Shown here: piece after piece, positions 17,690 through 26,381 of the stretch
How positions within the stretch are numbered: position 1 is the stretch's first letter
How the letters are laid out: the number at the start of each line of letters is the position of its first letter
From: CAZCTC01 sp964501335
GTDB taxonomy: Bacteria; Chloroflexota; Anaerolineae; B4-G1; SLSP01
DNA: 64,000 nucleotides
Assembly (NCBI GenBank): GCA_964501335.1
Contig: CAZCTC010000013.1
Location: forward strand, 89,310 to 153,309
Direction: 5' to 3'
Program-made: the position numbers and the translations under genes
The notes under the pieces: generated by a model
Database searches by the model: none
What the model saw: the letters and a program-made list of their open reading frames with translations, nothing else
What the model was told of the DNA's origin: nothing

Positions 17690-18798
17690 TGGACGGGCGA
17701 CGGGCCGTCTTCTACGGCAAACTGCCGCCCGGCCTGGTCGAACGCCTGGCGGCGGACTACGGCGTGGAGGTAGTGCTCAATGCCGCCCAACTGCGGGAAT
17801 CTATGCTTTCCGTGTTGCGCCATGAAGCCTACGATCTCCTGGTCATCGAAGCCCAGGCCGCCAATGCCGAAAAGCTCGCCGCGGTCGTCCGGCAGCAACG
17901 ACAAATCCCTGTGGTGCTCATTCCTGCCGACCAGGATATGGAAAGCGCCCGCCGGGCCGTCCTGGAAACCACCGGCTGGGGCCGGGCCAACAAAACCGCC
18001 TTCATCGTCGATCTCTGCATCAAAGGCGGCGTCGGCAAAACCACCACGGGCGCCGCCTTGGGAGAAATCTTCTCCCTGGAACAACACCGCCGGGTGTTGG
18101 TCGTCAACGACAATCCCCACCAGCAGAACCTGCTCAGCTTCTACGGCAAGTTCCAGGTCCCGACGATCCCGCCCGAAGCGCTGCGCACCCCCGGCGAAAG
18201 CCTGGCTCGATACATCACCCCGGTCCATGAAAATCTGGATCTGGTCGCCCCCGAAGTCTATCTGGCCCGCGGCGGCTTGAGCTACGGGGCCGCGCGCAAC
18301 TTCTGGGCCACGGTCTCCGGCCTGGGCTATGATCTAGTGCTCGTCGATACTTCACCCTCGCCCATGATCCCCGAAGCTCTGGATGAATGGACCGATGTCG
18401 ATCTCACTTTCGCCCTGCTTACCGGCGAATTTCCGGCGGTCTTCATCACGCCGTTTACCCCCGATCCCTGGGGCCACGAGGGACTGGAAACCACCCGCAA
18501 TCTGCTGGAACGCCGGCAGCAGCTCCCCTGGATGATCCCGGTCGCGGTGGCCACGGATGCCCTGCACGTCGTCGAAAACGTCCCCGCCTGGCTCCGCAGC
18601 CCCGAATGGGAAGGGCGTTTCTGTCCCATCCACTACAATCGCCGGCTCAAAGAACGCCCCCGCGCCGAAGAACTGGAACCCCGCAAAATCTGGGGGGTGA
18701 TCCCCCTGCACGACGCCCGCAGTTTCTACCGGCCCCTGGCCCAGCAAGTCCTGGCCCTGACCGAACGGCGCTTGCAAGTGGGAGGTGGGCGATGCTGA
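17689..18798 (+). CDS. tadZ: TadZ/CpaE-like pilus localisation ATPase
   Basis: 369-residue ParA/MinD-superfamily ATPase that in Tad systems positions the pilus machine. An N-terminal receiver-like domain (about 1-100: DLLVIEAQ, VVLIPADQ) precedes the ATPase with the deviant Walker A KGGVGKTT at 112-119 and LVLVDTSPSP as the Walker B-like strand. The N-terminal domain lacks a clear phosphorylation Asp environment, as usual for TadZ/CpaE. Overlaps the next gene by seven bases. Order TadZ-TadA-TadB-TadC matches known tad operons. Confidence 0.85.
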   Translation: MDGRRAVFYGKLPPGLVERLAADYGVEVVLNAAQLRESMLSVLRHEAYDLLVIEAQAANAEKLAAVVRQQRQIPVVLIPADQDMESARRAVLETTGWGRANKTAFIVDLCIKGGVGKTTTGAALGEIFSLEQHRRVLVVNDNPHQQNLLSFYGKFQVPTIPPEALRTPGESLARYITPVHENLDLVAPEVYLARGGLSYGAARNFWATVSGLGYDLVLVDTSPSPMIPEALDEWTDVDLTFALLTGEFPAVFITPFTPDPWGHEGLETTRNLLERRQQLPWMIPVAVATDALHVVENVPAWLRSPEWEGRFCPIHYNRRLKERPRAEELEPRKIWGVIPLHDARSFYRPLAQQVLALTERRLQVGGGRC

Positions 18799-20582
18799 CC
18801 GATACCGCGATCCGCGAAGCCTCCCGCCTGCTCAATGAAGTCGTCACGGCCGGCCGGCACCCCGATCTGCCGCGCGAAGTGCAGAACCCCTTCCAACATA
18901 CCGACGCCCAGCGCCGGGCGGTGCTCAGTCTGCTGCGCCAGTGGCAGCAGACCGGCAAACTGGGGACGGATCTCACCGGGGCGGATGTGGAAACCCTGGC
19001 TTCGCTCCTGGTCGGGATGGGGCCGCTCGATCCGTTGATCCAGGACCCGGCGGTCATCTCGATCAACGTCCTGGCCCACAATCAGATTCTGGTGCAGCGC
19101 GGCGGCGCCTGGGAACCGGCCCGCCTCGACGGCCAACCCGTCGGCTGGTCCACCCCCGAAGCCCTGCACTATTTCGCCGAAGCCCTCGCCGCCCGCGCCG
19201 GGCAGGCGCTGGAAGATCATCCCGTGGTCCAGGCCCACTTTGCCCACCCCGTCTCCGGCCGTTTGCAAATCGACGCCACGGCCCGAACCCCCGCCGGCGT
19301 GACCCTGCACCTGCGCCTGGGCCGCCGCTCGCTCATCACCCTGGCCCGCATGCGCGCCGACGGCGGAATCTCCCCGGAAATCCAGGATTTCCTGATAGAG
19401 TTGGGGCGGCGGGACTGCGGCGTCATCGTCGTGGGCCCGCCCAACACCGGCAAGACCACCATCCTGGAAGCCTGTCTGGAATACTGGCCCCCGCTCGCTG
19501 CGGCGGCCCTGGATGATCGCTCCGAATTCTTCCCCCGCCATCCGCTCATCACGGTCTACGACGTGCCGCCCGAGCGGCTGCGGCTGGCGTTTGTCGATGT
19601 GCTGCGCAAGAACCTCACCCGAGTCGCCCTGGCGGAAGTGCGCGGCGATGAAGCGGCGGAAATGCTCCGCTACAGCGGCGCGCTCACGATCTGGACTACC
19701 TTACACGGTTCGATCCATAACGCGGTGCTGCGACTCATGGCCCTGGTCCTGGGCGCGCCCGACAGTCCCTATGCCGGCCTGCCCCCGGAACTGGTGCGGC
19801 AGGTCATCGCCCAGGCCTTTCCCGTGTTGATCGAGACCGATAAGCTGGTCGTCGGCGGGCGGGCGATCTTCTTGGTTTCTCAGATTGCCGTGCTGGATGA
19901 GAACGGTACGCCGCAGCCGGTGTTCCGGGCTCAGCTCGACGGGCCCACGCTCAAAGGTTTCGAGACGGTCCGGGATTCGGGCGAAGTGCTGCGCGCTTTC
20001 CCGCGGCGCACCTGGGGCGGCGTCGCCTTACCCCAACCCGCCACGCTGGCTCAGCTGGCGCAAACCGCCCCGGCGGCCGCCTTGCCGGCGCTGGGCGAAT
20101 ATCTCCGCCTCGCCCCCGACCAGGCCCGCATCCGCACCCAACTCAAACGCCTGGCCACCCAGTCCCCAGCCATCCGCCGCCTGGTGCAATCCGGCCTGCA
20201 GGCCTATCGAGACCAGATCGGGGCGGCGCTGGCCCGACGGGATTGGGCAGAGCTGGTCCAACTCTATGCCCGGCTGGAGGCCGATCCCATTGCGTCCGAT
20301 CTGGCCGCCGACGCCGCCGATGCCACCACGGGACTCCGGCCTTGCTCCAGCGCCGAACTGGCCCGCCGGGCCACCCTCGCCGCGGAAGCCGCCGAAATCC
20401 TGGCCACCGCCCACGCCCCCCGCCATCTTTTGGCCCTCGCCGGCCTCTGGGAACGAGTCCAGGCCGAACCCGAAATCTACCCGGAAGGCACCGCGGAGCA
20501 GGTCTTGACCCGGTTGCAGACGGTCCGCGGCGCGGCCGGCCCCGAGGCCCCTTTACACCTGCAGGAGGTACAAAACGTATGA
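18792..20582 (+). CDS. tadA: TadA/CpaF (VirB11-family) secretion ATPase with C-terminal extension
   Basis: 596-residue hexameric ATPase that drives pilus extension and retraction in Tad systems; VirB11 homologues serve conjugation. Visible motifs: Walker A GPPNTGKTT at 215-223, an Asp box region, and the RVALAEVRGDEAAEML Walker B/His-box area with a following TTLHGS. Family members are commonly 400-480 residues; here about 170 extra residues follow the motor, Ala/Leu/Arg-rich and helical in character. The ATG is preceded by GGAGGTGGGC. Because a VirB4 system is encoded in the same operon, this protein might serve as its VirB11 as well as the Tad motor; that is inference. Confidence 0.88.
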   Translation: MLTDTAIREASRLLNEVVTAGRHPDLPREVQNPFQHTDAQRRAVLSLLRQWQQTGKLGTDLTGADVETLASLLVGMGPLDPLIQDPAVISINVLAHNQILVQRGGAWEPARLDGQPVGWSTPEALHYFAEALAARAGQALEDHPVVQAHFAHPVSGRLQIDATARTPAGVTLHLRLGRRSLITLARMRADGGISPEIQDFLIELGRRDCGVIVVGPPNTGKTTILEACLEYWPPLAAAALDDRSEFFPRHPLITVYDVPPERLRLAFVDVLRKNLTRVALAEVRGDEAAEMLRYSGALTIWTTLHGSIHNAVLRLMALVLGAPDSPYAGLPPELVRQVIAQAFPVLIETDKLVVGGRAIFLVSQIAVLDENGTPQPVFRAQLDGPTLKGFETVRDSGEVLRAFPRRTWGGVALPQPATLAQLAQTAPAAALPALGEYLRLAPDQARIRTQLKRLATQSPAIRRLVQSGLQAYRDQIGAALARRDWAELVQLYARLEADPIASDLAADAADATTGLRPCSSAELARRATLAAEAAEILATAHAPRHLLALAGLWERVQAEPEIYPEGTAEQVLTRLQTVRGAAGPEAPLHLQEVQNV

Positions 20583-21439
20583 CCCTGGAAATGGTTTTCG
20601 ATCTGTGGGGCTACTGGTCCCCCTATGCCCTGGCCCTGGCGGCGGCTTTTCTGGCGCTGGTTTCCGCTCTGCCCGCCCTCTGGCCGGGCGTCGGGCTGCG
20701 CCGCTGGTATCAGCGGCTGACCGTAGCGGCCTGGCTGCTGGCCGCCGGCGTGGTCGCGTTGACCATGACCTTATCCTCGCCCTGGCTGATCGCCGGGATC
20801 GTACTGGCCGGCCTGGCCGTCGCCGCCGTGGTCGGAGTGCAACGTCAAATGGCCAATCGCCTGACCCTGGAAGCGTTGGCGTTTCTGCAAGCCCTGGGCA
20901 GCCTGATGGCCGGCGGGGACCCCCTGGCCGCGGCGCTCCGGCGGGCGGCCCAGGATGCCGATCTCACCCGGCTCTACCCGCGAATGATCGCCCAAACCCG
21001 CGAGATCGTGGGCTACCTGGATGCCCGGCGGCCGCTGTCCGAAGCCGTGGAACGGATCGCCGAAAGCGCTCTACCCGCGGCGCGCCGGATCTGGAGTCAG
21101 ATCGCGGTGCTGGCCCACCTGGCGGAGGACGAAGGGGAAGGAATTTCCGTAGAAGCCCAACGCGATACCCTGCAAAGCCTCTGGTCGATTTTGAACGAAG
21201 TCCACAACATCAACGAGGAGATGAAACGCGAAATGTCCCTGATGCAGGCCGCTAAATGGCTCTTCACCGCCATTGTTCCCGGCATGAACCTGTACCTCTA
21301 CCTGTCGCTCCCCTTCTATGCCACCAAATTCCTGGTCAATCCCCTCGGGCAGGCCGCCCTGGTGCTCGAAGTCCTGACTATGATCGTGACCTTTGTGATT
21401 TTCTCGCGCCTGGCGCAAATCCCGGAGGTGCGCTTATGA
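20579..21439 (+). CDS. tadB: TadB-like pilus platform protein
   Basis: 286 residues with membrane helices at the N-terminus (three within the first 85 residues) and near the C-terminus (two after residue 220), around a cytoplasmic helical domain of the T2SF type. A member of the GspF/TadB family of inner-membrane platform proteins, which are paired as TadB and TadC. Four-base overlaps with TadA before and TadC after. GCAGGAGG lies just ahead of the start. Confidence 0.75.
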   Translation: MTLEMVFDLWGYWSPYALALAAAFLALVSALPALWPGVGLRRWYQRLTVAAWLLAAGVVALTMTLSSPWLIAGIVLAGLAVAAVVGVQRQMANRLTLEALAFLQALGSLMAGGDPLAAALRRAAQDADLTRLYPRMIAQTREIVGYLDARRPLSEAVERIAESALPAARRIWSQIAVLAHLAEDEGEGISVEAQRDTLQSLWSILNEVHNINEEMKREMSLMQAAKWLFTAIVPGMNLYLYLSLPFYATKFLVNPLGQAALVLEVLTMIVTFVIFSRLAQIPEVRL

Positions 21440-22209
21440 ACGGCAGTGAAATCGCGGTCCCCCTGCTGTTGGGACTGGCCGGCCTGGGGCTTTGCCTATG
21501 GCTTCTGCCGACGCCAGTCCTGGCGGGGCGGTTGCTCCAGGCCGGACAACTCTCCGAGGATCTCACCCATCTGGCCCGCCGCCGGCGAGTCGCGCCGCTG
21601 GTGCCGGTTTTGCTTTCCGTAATGGGAATCGGCCTGGGGTTGGCCACCGGGGCCCTTCTCGCTCAAGGGGCGGGGCAGCAGGGCTGGCTCCTGGGCGGCG
21701 CTCTGGCGCTGGCGGGCGCCCTCTGGCCCCGGACTCGTTTTACTCAGGGCTGGGATGCCCGGTTCGTAAAAGAGATCAATGCGGATACCGCCATGGCCCT
21801 GCGGATGGTCTACATTCTCTCCGGCGTGGGCCACAAACCGGTCGATGAAGCGGTTCGGGCCTTTGCCCATGCCTGGGGTGGGCAGTCGGTCCTGGCCGAT
21901 CTGTTGTTGGAATGTCCCGCTACCCTGAGCCCCGTGCAGTTCCTGGGCGAACTGCCGATTCCCGGCCAGGCCTACGCCATGTTGATCCTGGCGCTGCGCC
22001 AGGCCCAGGAAGTTCCGGAAAAACAGCGCCGCCTAGTGCTCTGGCAGCAGTTCCAAACCGCGTTGGATGGAATCCGCAACACCCTGCGGGCTCAGGCCAA
22101 ACGCCGCGCCCAAACCATGCTCATGGTCGGCGTCGTGACGCTGCTTTCCACCCTGCTCCTGACCATCCTGGCGCCCCTCATGCTCAATCTGGTGGAATTC
22201 TTGCAATGA
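21436..22209 (+). CDS. tadC: TadC-like pilus platform protein
   Basis: 257 residues with N-terminal helices at about 7-28 and 58-105 and a C-terminal helix pair ending in LLTILAPLMLNLVEFLQ; the middle (KEINADTAMALRMVYILSGVG) is the T2SF-like cytoplasmic region. Together with the preceding gene it forms the usual TadB-TadC pair on which the TadA motor acts. Start overlaps the TadB stop (ATGA). It is the last clear Tad gene in the run. Confidence 0.75.
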   Translation: MNGSEIAVPLLLGLAGLGLCLWLLPTPVLAGRLLQAGQLSEDLTHLARRRRVAPLVPVLLSVMGIGLGLATGALLAQGAGQQGWLLGGALALAGALWPRTRFTQGWDARFVKEINADTAMALRMVYILSGVGHKPVDEAVRAFAHAWGGQSVLADLLLECPATLSPVQFLGELPIPGQAYAMLILALRQAQEVPEKQRRLVLWQQFQTALDGIRNTLRAQAKRRAQTMLMVGVVTLLSTLLLTILAPLMLNLVEFLQ

Positions 22210-22271
22210 ACCGGAGAATGGCAGACCGGAAGTTGGAAGAACGAAAGAATACCTTAAACAGGAGGCTGACG
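22210..22271. repeat. GGAAG-rich intergenic segment, repeat copy 2
   Basis: Contains CCGGAAGTTGGAAGAACGAAAG, related to the GGAAGATTGG runs found in two other gaps of the operon, and then AGGAGG as the ribosome binding site of the next gene. The degree of similarity is modest. Confidence 0.35.
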
Positions 22272-23186
22272 ATGCGCTTTAAAAAATGGTCTTATGGCGT
22301 GATGCTGATTTTGCTGCTGGGGCTGGCGGCCCCGGTGCAGGCCCAATCGACCCTGCCCCCTAAACCGGGCGACGTGCTCTTTCACGAAACCTTCGACAAC
22401 TTTGCCGATCCCGAGCAACGGGTCCATCCCGGTTGGAATCCCTGGTTCGATCAAAACACTTGCAACTGTGAAGGAAATTGCAAATGCTTCCAGCCAGAAT
22501 TCAAGCAATCCAACTCGTTGAACACCTACCCTTACCGGGTTCACAGCGGGACCAACGCCCAACAGTATTTCACCCTCTACGCCGGTCACGATGCCGGGCT
22601 CTGGAAGCAATATACCGTTTTGCCCGGCGCCGTGATCGAGGTTCACGCCTGGGGCATGGCCTGGGGCTCCACCGAAGACGATGCCTTCTTCTTTTCCGAA
22701 GGCCAGGAAATGCGGATGCAGATCGGGGTGGATCCTAACGGCGGCACCGATCCTCACTCAACTACCGTGATCTGGGGCGCCCTGGGCAATCCGCCCAACC
22801 GCTGGGAAGAAATCCCGGCGGTAAAAGTGACGGTAGGGACCGGTGGACGTATTACCGTTTTCCTACGCTCGAATCCCAAGTATCCCACGAAGCACAACGA
22901 TCTGTATTGGGATGATGTGGCCGGCGTGTATCTGAGCGGAGGCCTGCGGCCGGCTTTGCCGGCGACAAATTCAGCCGTCGGCCAGCCGGGCACTTCGGCC
23001 AACGCCGGCGGCAAAGCCCTGGCGGCTCCCGTGGTGCCCGATCCGATCCTGGAAGGCCTGGTTGCCGGGACCGAAGCGCCGGCCAAAACCGGCGGCCCCA
23101 TGACCGGATTGGAAATTCTGGCCGGGCTGTTGCTTCTGACCGGCTTGATGTTCCTGACTTCACGCAAAGGAGAACCCGTTCGATGA
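22272..23186 (+). CDS. secreted surface protein with sortase-type C-terminal signal
   Basis: 304 residues. Signal peptide to about residue 25 (ends V-Q-A-Q), a mature part starting VLFHETFDNFADP that resembles a laminin-G/carbohydrate-binding beta sandwich, and an odd Cys cluster (C64, C66, C70, C72). The C-terminus has the three parts of a cell-wall sorting signal: P270-A-K-T-G274-G, a hydrophobic run (EILAGLLLLTGLMFL) and the basic tail S-R-K. The motif resembles the L-A-x-T-G or L-P-x-T-G boxes with the first residue changed. A sortase-like gene lies about 600 bases downstream, so this is a plausible substrate. The start was chosen for AGGAGG eight bases upstream; earlier in-frame starts lack it and would spoil the signal peptide. 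Confidence 0.75.
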   Translation: MRFKKWSYGVMLILLLGLAAPVQAQSTLPPKPGDVLFHETFDNFADPEQRVHPGWNPWFDQNTCNCEGNCKCFQPEFKQSNSLNTYPYRVHSGTNAQQYFTLYAGHDAGLWKQYTVLPGAVIEVHAWGMAWGSTEDDAFFFSEGQEMRMQIGVDPNGGTDPHSTTVIWGALGNPPNRWEEIPAVKVTVGTGGRITVFLRSNPKYPTKHNDLYWDDVAGVYLSGGLRPALPATNSAVGQPGTSANAGGKALAAPVVPDPILEGLVAGTEAPAKTGGPMTGLEILAGLLLLTGLMFLTSRKGEPVR

Positions 23187-23767
23187 ACGACGTACAGATT
23201 CAGAATTGGACACTGGAACAAATCGAAGCGCTGCAAACCGCGCTGGGACGTTATCGAGAGGTCATGCAAACGCAGCAGGCCCGCAGCAAGGCTATCGAAA
23301 ATCTGGCCCGGGCGGCCCGTCGGGCGGCGGAAGTCTATCGGGCGGAACTGCACGGCGCCGGCCAGCCGAATGATCCCGTGCTTAATGCGCTGGAACAGAC
23401 CGCCCGCCAGCGGCAAGAAGAACTCCTGACCCTGCAGCAGGGAATCGATGCTGCCGCCCAGGAAGTCAATCAATGGTTGGCTGGATGCCTGCCGGCAAAA
23501 GGAATCTCTCCAGAACCTGAGACCCAGGAGCGCAAAAGCGAACGTCCGATCGAAAGCCAGCCCCTGCTGCTTCCTCTGCCGGAGCCGGCGGTGAGTCCCC
23601 TGATCGAACAGGCCCCCCTGGAAGTTCTGGACAAACTGCCCCCTGAACCGGAACCGGTTTTAGCGCCAGCCGGCGCCGCTCTGGAAATGGATCCCGGCGA
23701 GGATGTGGACGAGCTCTGGGAAAGTGTCATCCGCAGCGGCAATCCCGCCCCTTTCGGGGAAGGATAG
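23183..23767 (+). CDS. uncharacterised helical, Pro/Glu-rich protein
   Basis: 194 residues, no signal peptide or membrane segment. Residues 5-105 form a probable coiled coil (repeated A/L heptads: ENLARAARRAAEVYRAEL, RQRQEELLTLQQGIDAAAQEV); residues 110-170 are Pro/Glu-rich and disordered; the end is acidic (DPGEDVDELWESV). No family recognised. It overlaps the preceding gene by four bases and is five bases from the sortase-like gene. A cytoplasmic adaptor is possible, with no direct evidence. Confidence 0.6.
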   Translation: MNDVQIQNWTLEQIEALQTALGRYREVMQTQQARSKAIENLARAARRAAEVYRAELHGAGQPNDPVLNALEQTARQRQEELLTLQQGIDAAAQEVNQWLAGCLPAKGISPEPETQERKSERPIESQPLLLPLPEPAVSPLIEQAPLEVLDKLPPEPEPVLAPAGAALEMDPGEDVDELWESVIRSGNPAPFGEG

Positions 23768-23772
23768 CCGGC

Positions 23773-24411
23773 ATGGCCCTGACTGCCTGGTTTGCAGTGG
23801 CGTCGGTGGTAATCCCGTTGACCGGCAGTCCGGCCCGTCCGGCTCTGCCGCCGGCGACGCGCCGGGGAGTGCCCACCTTGCAGGCAACTCTAAACCCGAC
23901 AGCGCTTCCCCTGACCACCGCCTGGGCCACCCTCGCCGCGCGAACGCCCACGCCGCAGCCAACGTTTACTCCCACGGCGGTCGCACCGATAGCTCGCCGC
24001 GGCCCCCTGGCTTTACGCCTTTGGAACGGGCAGACCATTTCCGTGACGCCCGCCGAAACGCTCTGGAAGGTCGGCCGGTCTCAATGGCAGGTCCCTGATG
24101 CCACCGCCGGCTGGCATTCCAGCAGCGCCGACTGCGGTGCCGGCGTGACGATCATCGGCGGGCATGTCTCCTGGGGCGGCGTGCCGGGTGTCTTCGCCGC
24201 TCTGCCGACAGCCGATACTGAATCCCGGATTGTCTGCATCGACGCGGACGGTCGGGAATGGCAATTTCGCCCTGTCGATACCCTGGAAGCCGATCCGCAG
24301 GACGATCCCCGCGACTGGACGCCCGAATGGAGTCCGGCCCTGATCCTTTACACCTGCACCCCCGAGCTTAACGGCAAGCTCATCGTGGTGCGTTTCGAGG
24401 AGGAACGATGA
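23773..24411 (+). CDS. sortase-like protein with the catalytic Arg replaced by Lys
   Basis: 212 residues: N-terminal membrane helix or uncleaved signal, Thr/Pro-rich linker (T-P-T-P-Q-P-T-F-T-P-T), then a sortase beta barrel. The active-site His is H131 in GGHVSWGGVPGVF and the Cys is C195 in LYTCTPE, both in canonical settings. The Arg normally found just before the final strand (R-L-V-V) is K202 here (GKLIVVRF); R207 is five residues later. Family knowledge says the Arg is needed for efficient transpeptidation, so activity may be altered. The gene lies two genes after a protein with a sorting-type C-terminus. Class E/F-like by overall look, not certain. Confidence 0.75.
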   Translation: MALTAWFAVASVVIPLTGSPARPALPPATRRGVPTLQATLNPTALPLTTAWATLAARTPTPQPTFTPTAVAPIARRGPLALRLWNGQTISVTPAETLWKVGRSQWQVPDATAGWHSSSADCGAGVTIIGGHVSWGGVPGVFAALPTADTESRIVCIDADGREWQFRPVDTLEADPQDDPRDWTPEWSPALILYTCTPELNGKLIVVRFEEER

Positions 24412-24854
24412 AATCCAAACGAAGTTGGTTGCGATGGTTAATCCTGCTGGGCTTGCTGCTCGGGCTTTCTCAACCCGTCACAGCTCAGAGCAACATCCCT
24501 TTTACCGGCTACACCCCGGCCAACTGGAGCTGGTGGTGCAGCGAGAACGGTTGTCTGCTGCTTCCCACCGATGCCGCTTCGGGCGCTCAAGCCCGGTTTT
24601 TCCTGGTGGCTCAGGGCGATCCGTCGGAAGCCTGGCTTCCCGCCTGGCTGGGCGGCGGCGAAGTAACCTGGCAGGGCGCGATCAAAGCCGGCGGGCAGGA
24701 ATGGAACGCCCGCCTGGCCCAGGGGTCCGGACGACGCGGGCTGATTAGCGTCAACCGCGACCGCACCTGGGCCCTGGCCGCGATCGCTCCCGCCGATCAA
24801 TGGGCCGCGCTGGCCCCCCTTTTCAACCTCGTTCTGAAAGGAGGAACGAAATGA
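24408..24854 (+). CDS. small secreted protein of unknown function
   Basis: 148 residues with a clear signal peptide (basic start, LILLGLLLGLSQPVTAQ). The mature part has one Cys pair (WWCSENGCLLLP) likely to form a disulphide and is Trp/Ala-rich; no family recognised. Four-base overlaps with both neighbours show it belongs to the operon and is translated with them. Confidence 0.65.
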   Translation: MKSKRSWLRWLILLGLLLGLSQPVTAQSNIPFTGYTPANWSWWCSENGCLLLPTDAASGAQARFFLVAQGDPSEAWLPAWLGGGEVTWQGAIKAGGQEWNARLAQGSGRRGLISVNRDRTWALAAIAPADQWAALAPLFNLVLKGGTK

Positions 24855-25507
24855 CGGTCGATCCCTTGGACTCGTTGAACCTGGGCCCCGGCCCGGAAGC
24901 ATCTGCTCCAGGCACGCCCGCTTCCCTGCCGCCTACATCGGCCAGATCGAAACCGGCGCCGGCTTTCTCGTTGCAGCGGCTGGGCCGCAATCCCAAGTTG
25001 CTCATCGGCGGGCTGATCTTCTTGGGCCTGGCCCTGATTTACATGGGCGTCCTGGTATGGCAGAAACTTTCTCCCGCTCTGGGAGCCGCCGAAGAAACCC
25101 CGGTAGCCACGGCCACATCCGAGCCGGCCTTGCCCACAGCCACGGCACTCCCGGCCGTTATCGCTCCGACGGCCCTACCGACCCTTTCCAGCCTGCAACT
25201 AACCCTGGACGGCCCCGGCACTTATCAAAGCGCTCAGCCGTATGTGGCCGAATATCGTCTGGAAATGCCGCGCGGCAATGGAATCAAAGGCAGTTTGACC
25301 TGTCAGGGCTGTTTCTGGCCCGGCGGTCAGGCCCCGGTGATCGACCTGCCCGGCCCCAGTTCGGCCACCACCTTCCGCGTAGCCGTGACACCCCCGACGC
25401 CGGCGCATTTCTCTCTCAGCATCGCCGGTCAAGAATGTCTGAGTTGGGATCTCAAACCGGGAACCCAGGAAGCCGCCTTTCACGGCACCTGCGCCCCGGT
25501 CCCTTGA
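24851..25507 (+). CDS. bitopic membrane protein with Cys-containing outer domain
   Basis: 218 residues: a Pro/Ser/Ala-rich cytoplasmic segment (1-48), one membrane helix (about 50-70, LLIGGLIFLGLALIYMGVLVW), an Ala/Thr/Pro linker and an outer domain of about 100 residues that looks like a beta sandwich with cysteines (SLTCQGCFWPGG, GQECLSW). It has the same layout as the 407-residue protein encoded earlier in the operon, though without obvious sequence identity. AAGGAGG stands before the start. Function unknown; a scaffold of the surface apparatus is a guess. Confidence 0.6.
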   Translation: MTVDPLDSLNLGPGPEASAPGTPASLPPTSARSKPAPAFSLQRLGRNPKLLIGGLIFLGLALIYMGVLVWQKLSPALGAAEETPVATATSEPALPTATALPAVIAPTALPTLSSLQLTLDGPGTYQSAQPYVAEYRLEMPRGNGIKGSLTCQGCFWPGGQAPVIDLPGPSSATTFRVAVTPPTPAHFSLSIAGQECLSWDLKPGTQEAAFHGTCAPVP

Positions 25508-25518
25508 AGGAGTTGGCG

Positions 25519-25926
25519 ATGAACTGGAAAAAACGCCTTGCATTTTTGAGCCTGGGATTGGTAAGCCTGGCTCTGCTGGTGGTTTGGGGTTGGAATCGCT
25601 GGAATCCTACCCGCGCCGCCGGCCAACCGGAAGCCGGCGTTCGGATTGAAACCGGCACAGACCCGATAGAAATTCCACTTACCCTGGAATTGACCGGCGG
25701 CGCCGCTCTGGGCCGGCCCATCCGCGCCGGCAAAGCCGTGGCCTGGCACAACCAGATGCCCGATCCGGTCGCCCTGACGATCGGCGATGGAGAATTCTCA
25801 TCCGGGATCCTGACGCCCGACCAGACCGCCGAATACACCTTTGCCCTGCCCGGAACCTATACTCTCACCCTGAGCCGGCCCGATGGCACACCTATCCAAA
25901 CCCAAACCATCGAGGTGGCCCCATGA
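25519..25926 (+). CDS. anchored cupredoxin-like domain without copper ligands
   Basis: 135 residues with an N-terminal membrane helix (about 6-24) and a small beta-sandwich of plastocyanin type: a strand pattern AGKAVAWHNQMPDPVALTIG, then FSSGILTPDQTAEYTF and LPGTYTLTL. In copper-binding members these segments hold a His, then C-x2-H-x4-M near the end. Here the first His position reads D-P-V and no Cys-His-Met group follows, so copper cannot be bound in the usual way. A close relative is encoded immediately downstream. Probably a structural domain. Confidence 0.6.
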   Translation: MNWKKRLAFLSLGLVSLALLVVWGWNRWNPTRAAGQPEAGVRIETGTDPIEIPLTLELTGGAALGRPIRAGKAVAWHNQMPDPVALTIGDGEFSSGILTPDQTAEYTFALPGTYTLTLSRPDGTPIQTQTIEVAP

Positions 25927-26297
25927 AAGGGTTACGTTGGATCGGCAGTTTCCTGTTGAGTCTGGTACTGTTCCTGGGCTTCTGGAGCGGCGCCGCCCTT
26001 AATCCAATCCCCGATCGGGCCAACGTACAGGTCAATGCAGACGGCTTTACCCCTGCGGTAGTCACGATTACCACGGGAGGCGTCGTCACCTGGACCAACA
26101 CCGGCACTCAGACCCACAGTATCCGGGCCGACGACAATGCCTTCTTCTCCGGCATGTTGAATCCCGGCCAATCCTTTCAGGCCACCTTTCCGCTCTCGGG
26201 AACCTATCTCTACAGCGACACCCTGAGCCCGGCCGCCGGCCGTGTGGTGGTGGTCAACCCGCGTTGGTTGATTTTCTTACCTCTCATCGCCAAATAA
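25923..26297 (+). CDS. secreted cupredoxin-like protein with incomplete copper site
   Basis: 124 residues: signal peptide, then a plastocyanin/azurin-type fold (VVTITTGGVVTWTNTGTQTHSI, FFSGMLNPGQSFQATF, SGTYLY). The first ligand His is present in Q-T-H-S, but the later C-x2-H-x4-M group is replaced by SDTLSPAAG. It is thus one ligand short of the upstream copy's full loss, and cannot form a type 1 site. It ends in W-L-I-F-L-P-L-I-A-K, a short hydrophobic tail that I associate with secreted proteins of Anaerolineae; its role is unknown. Start overlaps the previous stop by four bases. Confidence 0.7.
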   Translation: MKGLRWIGSFLLSLVLFLGFWSGAALNPIPDRANVQVNADGFTPAVVTITTGGVVTWTNTGTQTHSIRADDNAFFSGMLNPGQSFQATFPLSGTYLYSDTLSPAAGRVVVVNPRWLIFLPLIAK

Positions 26298-26381
26298 GTT
26301 ACGTTGAAAACTTGCCAAAAACGGAAAAGTGTGGCAAAAGAGAGAGGTTTGCGAATCGATTCAACAAATGGGAGGTTGAAT

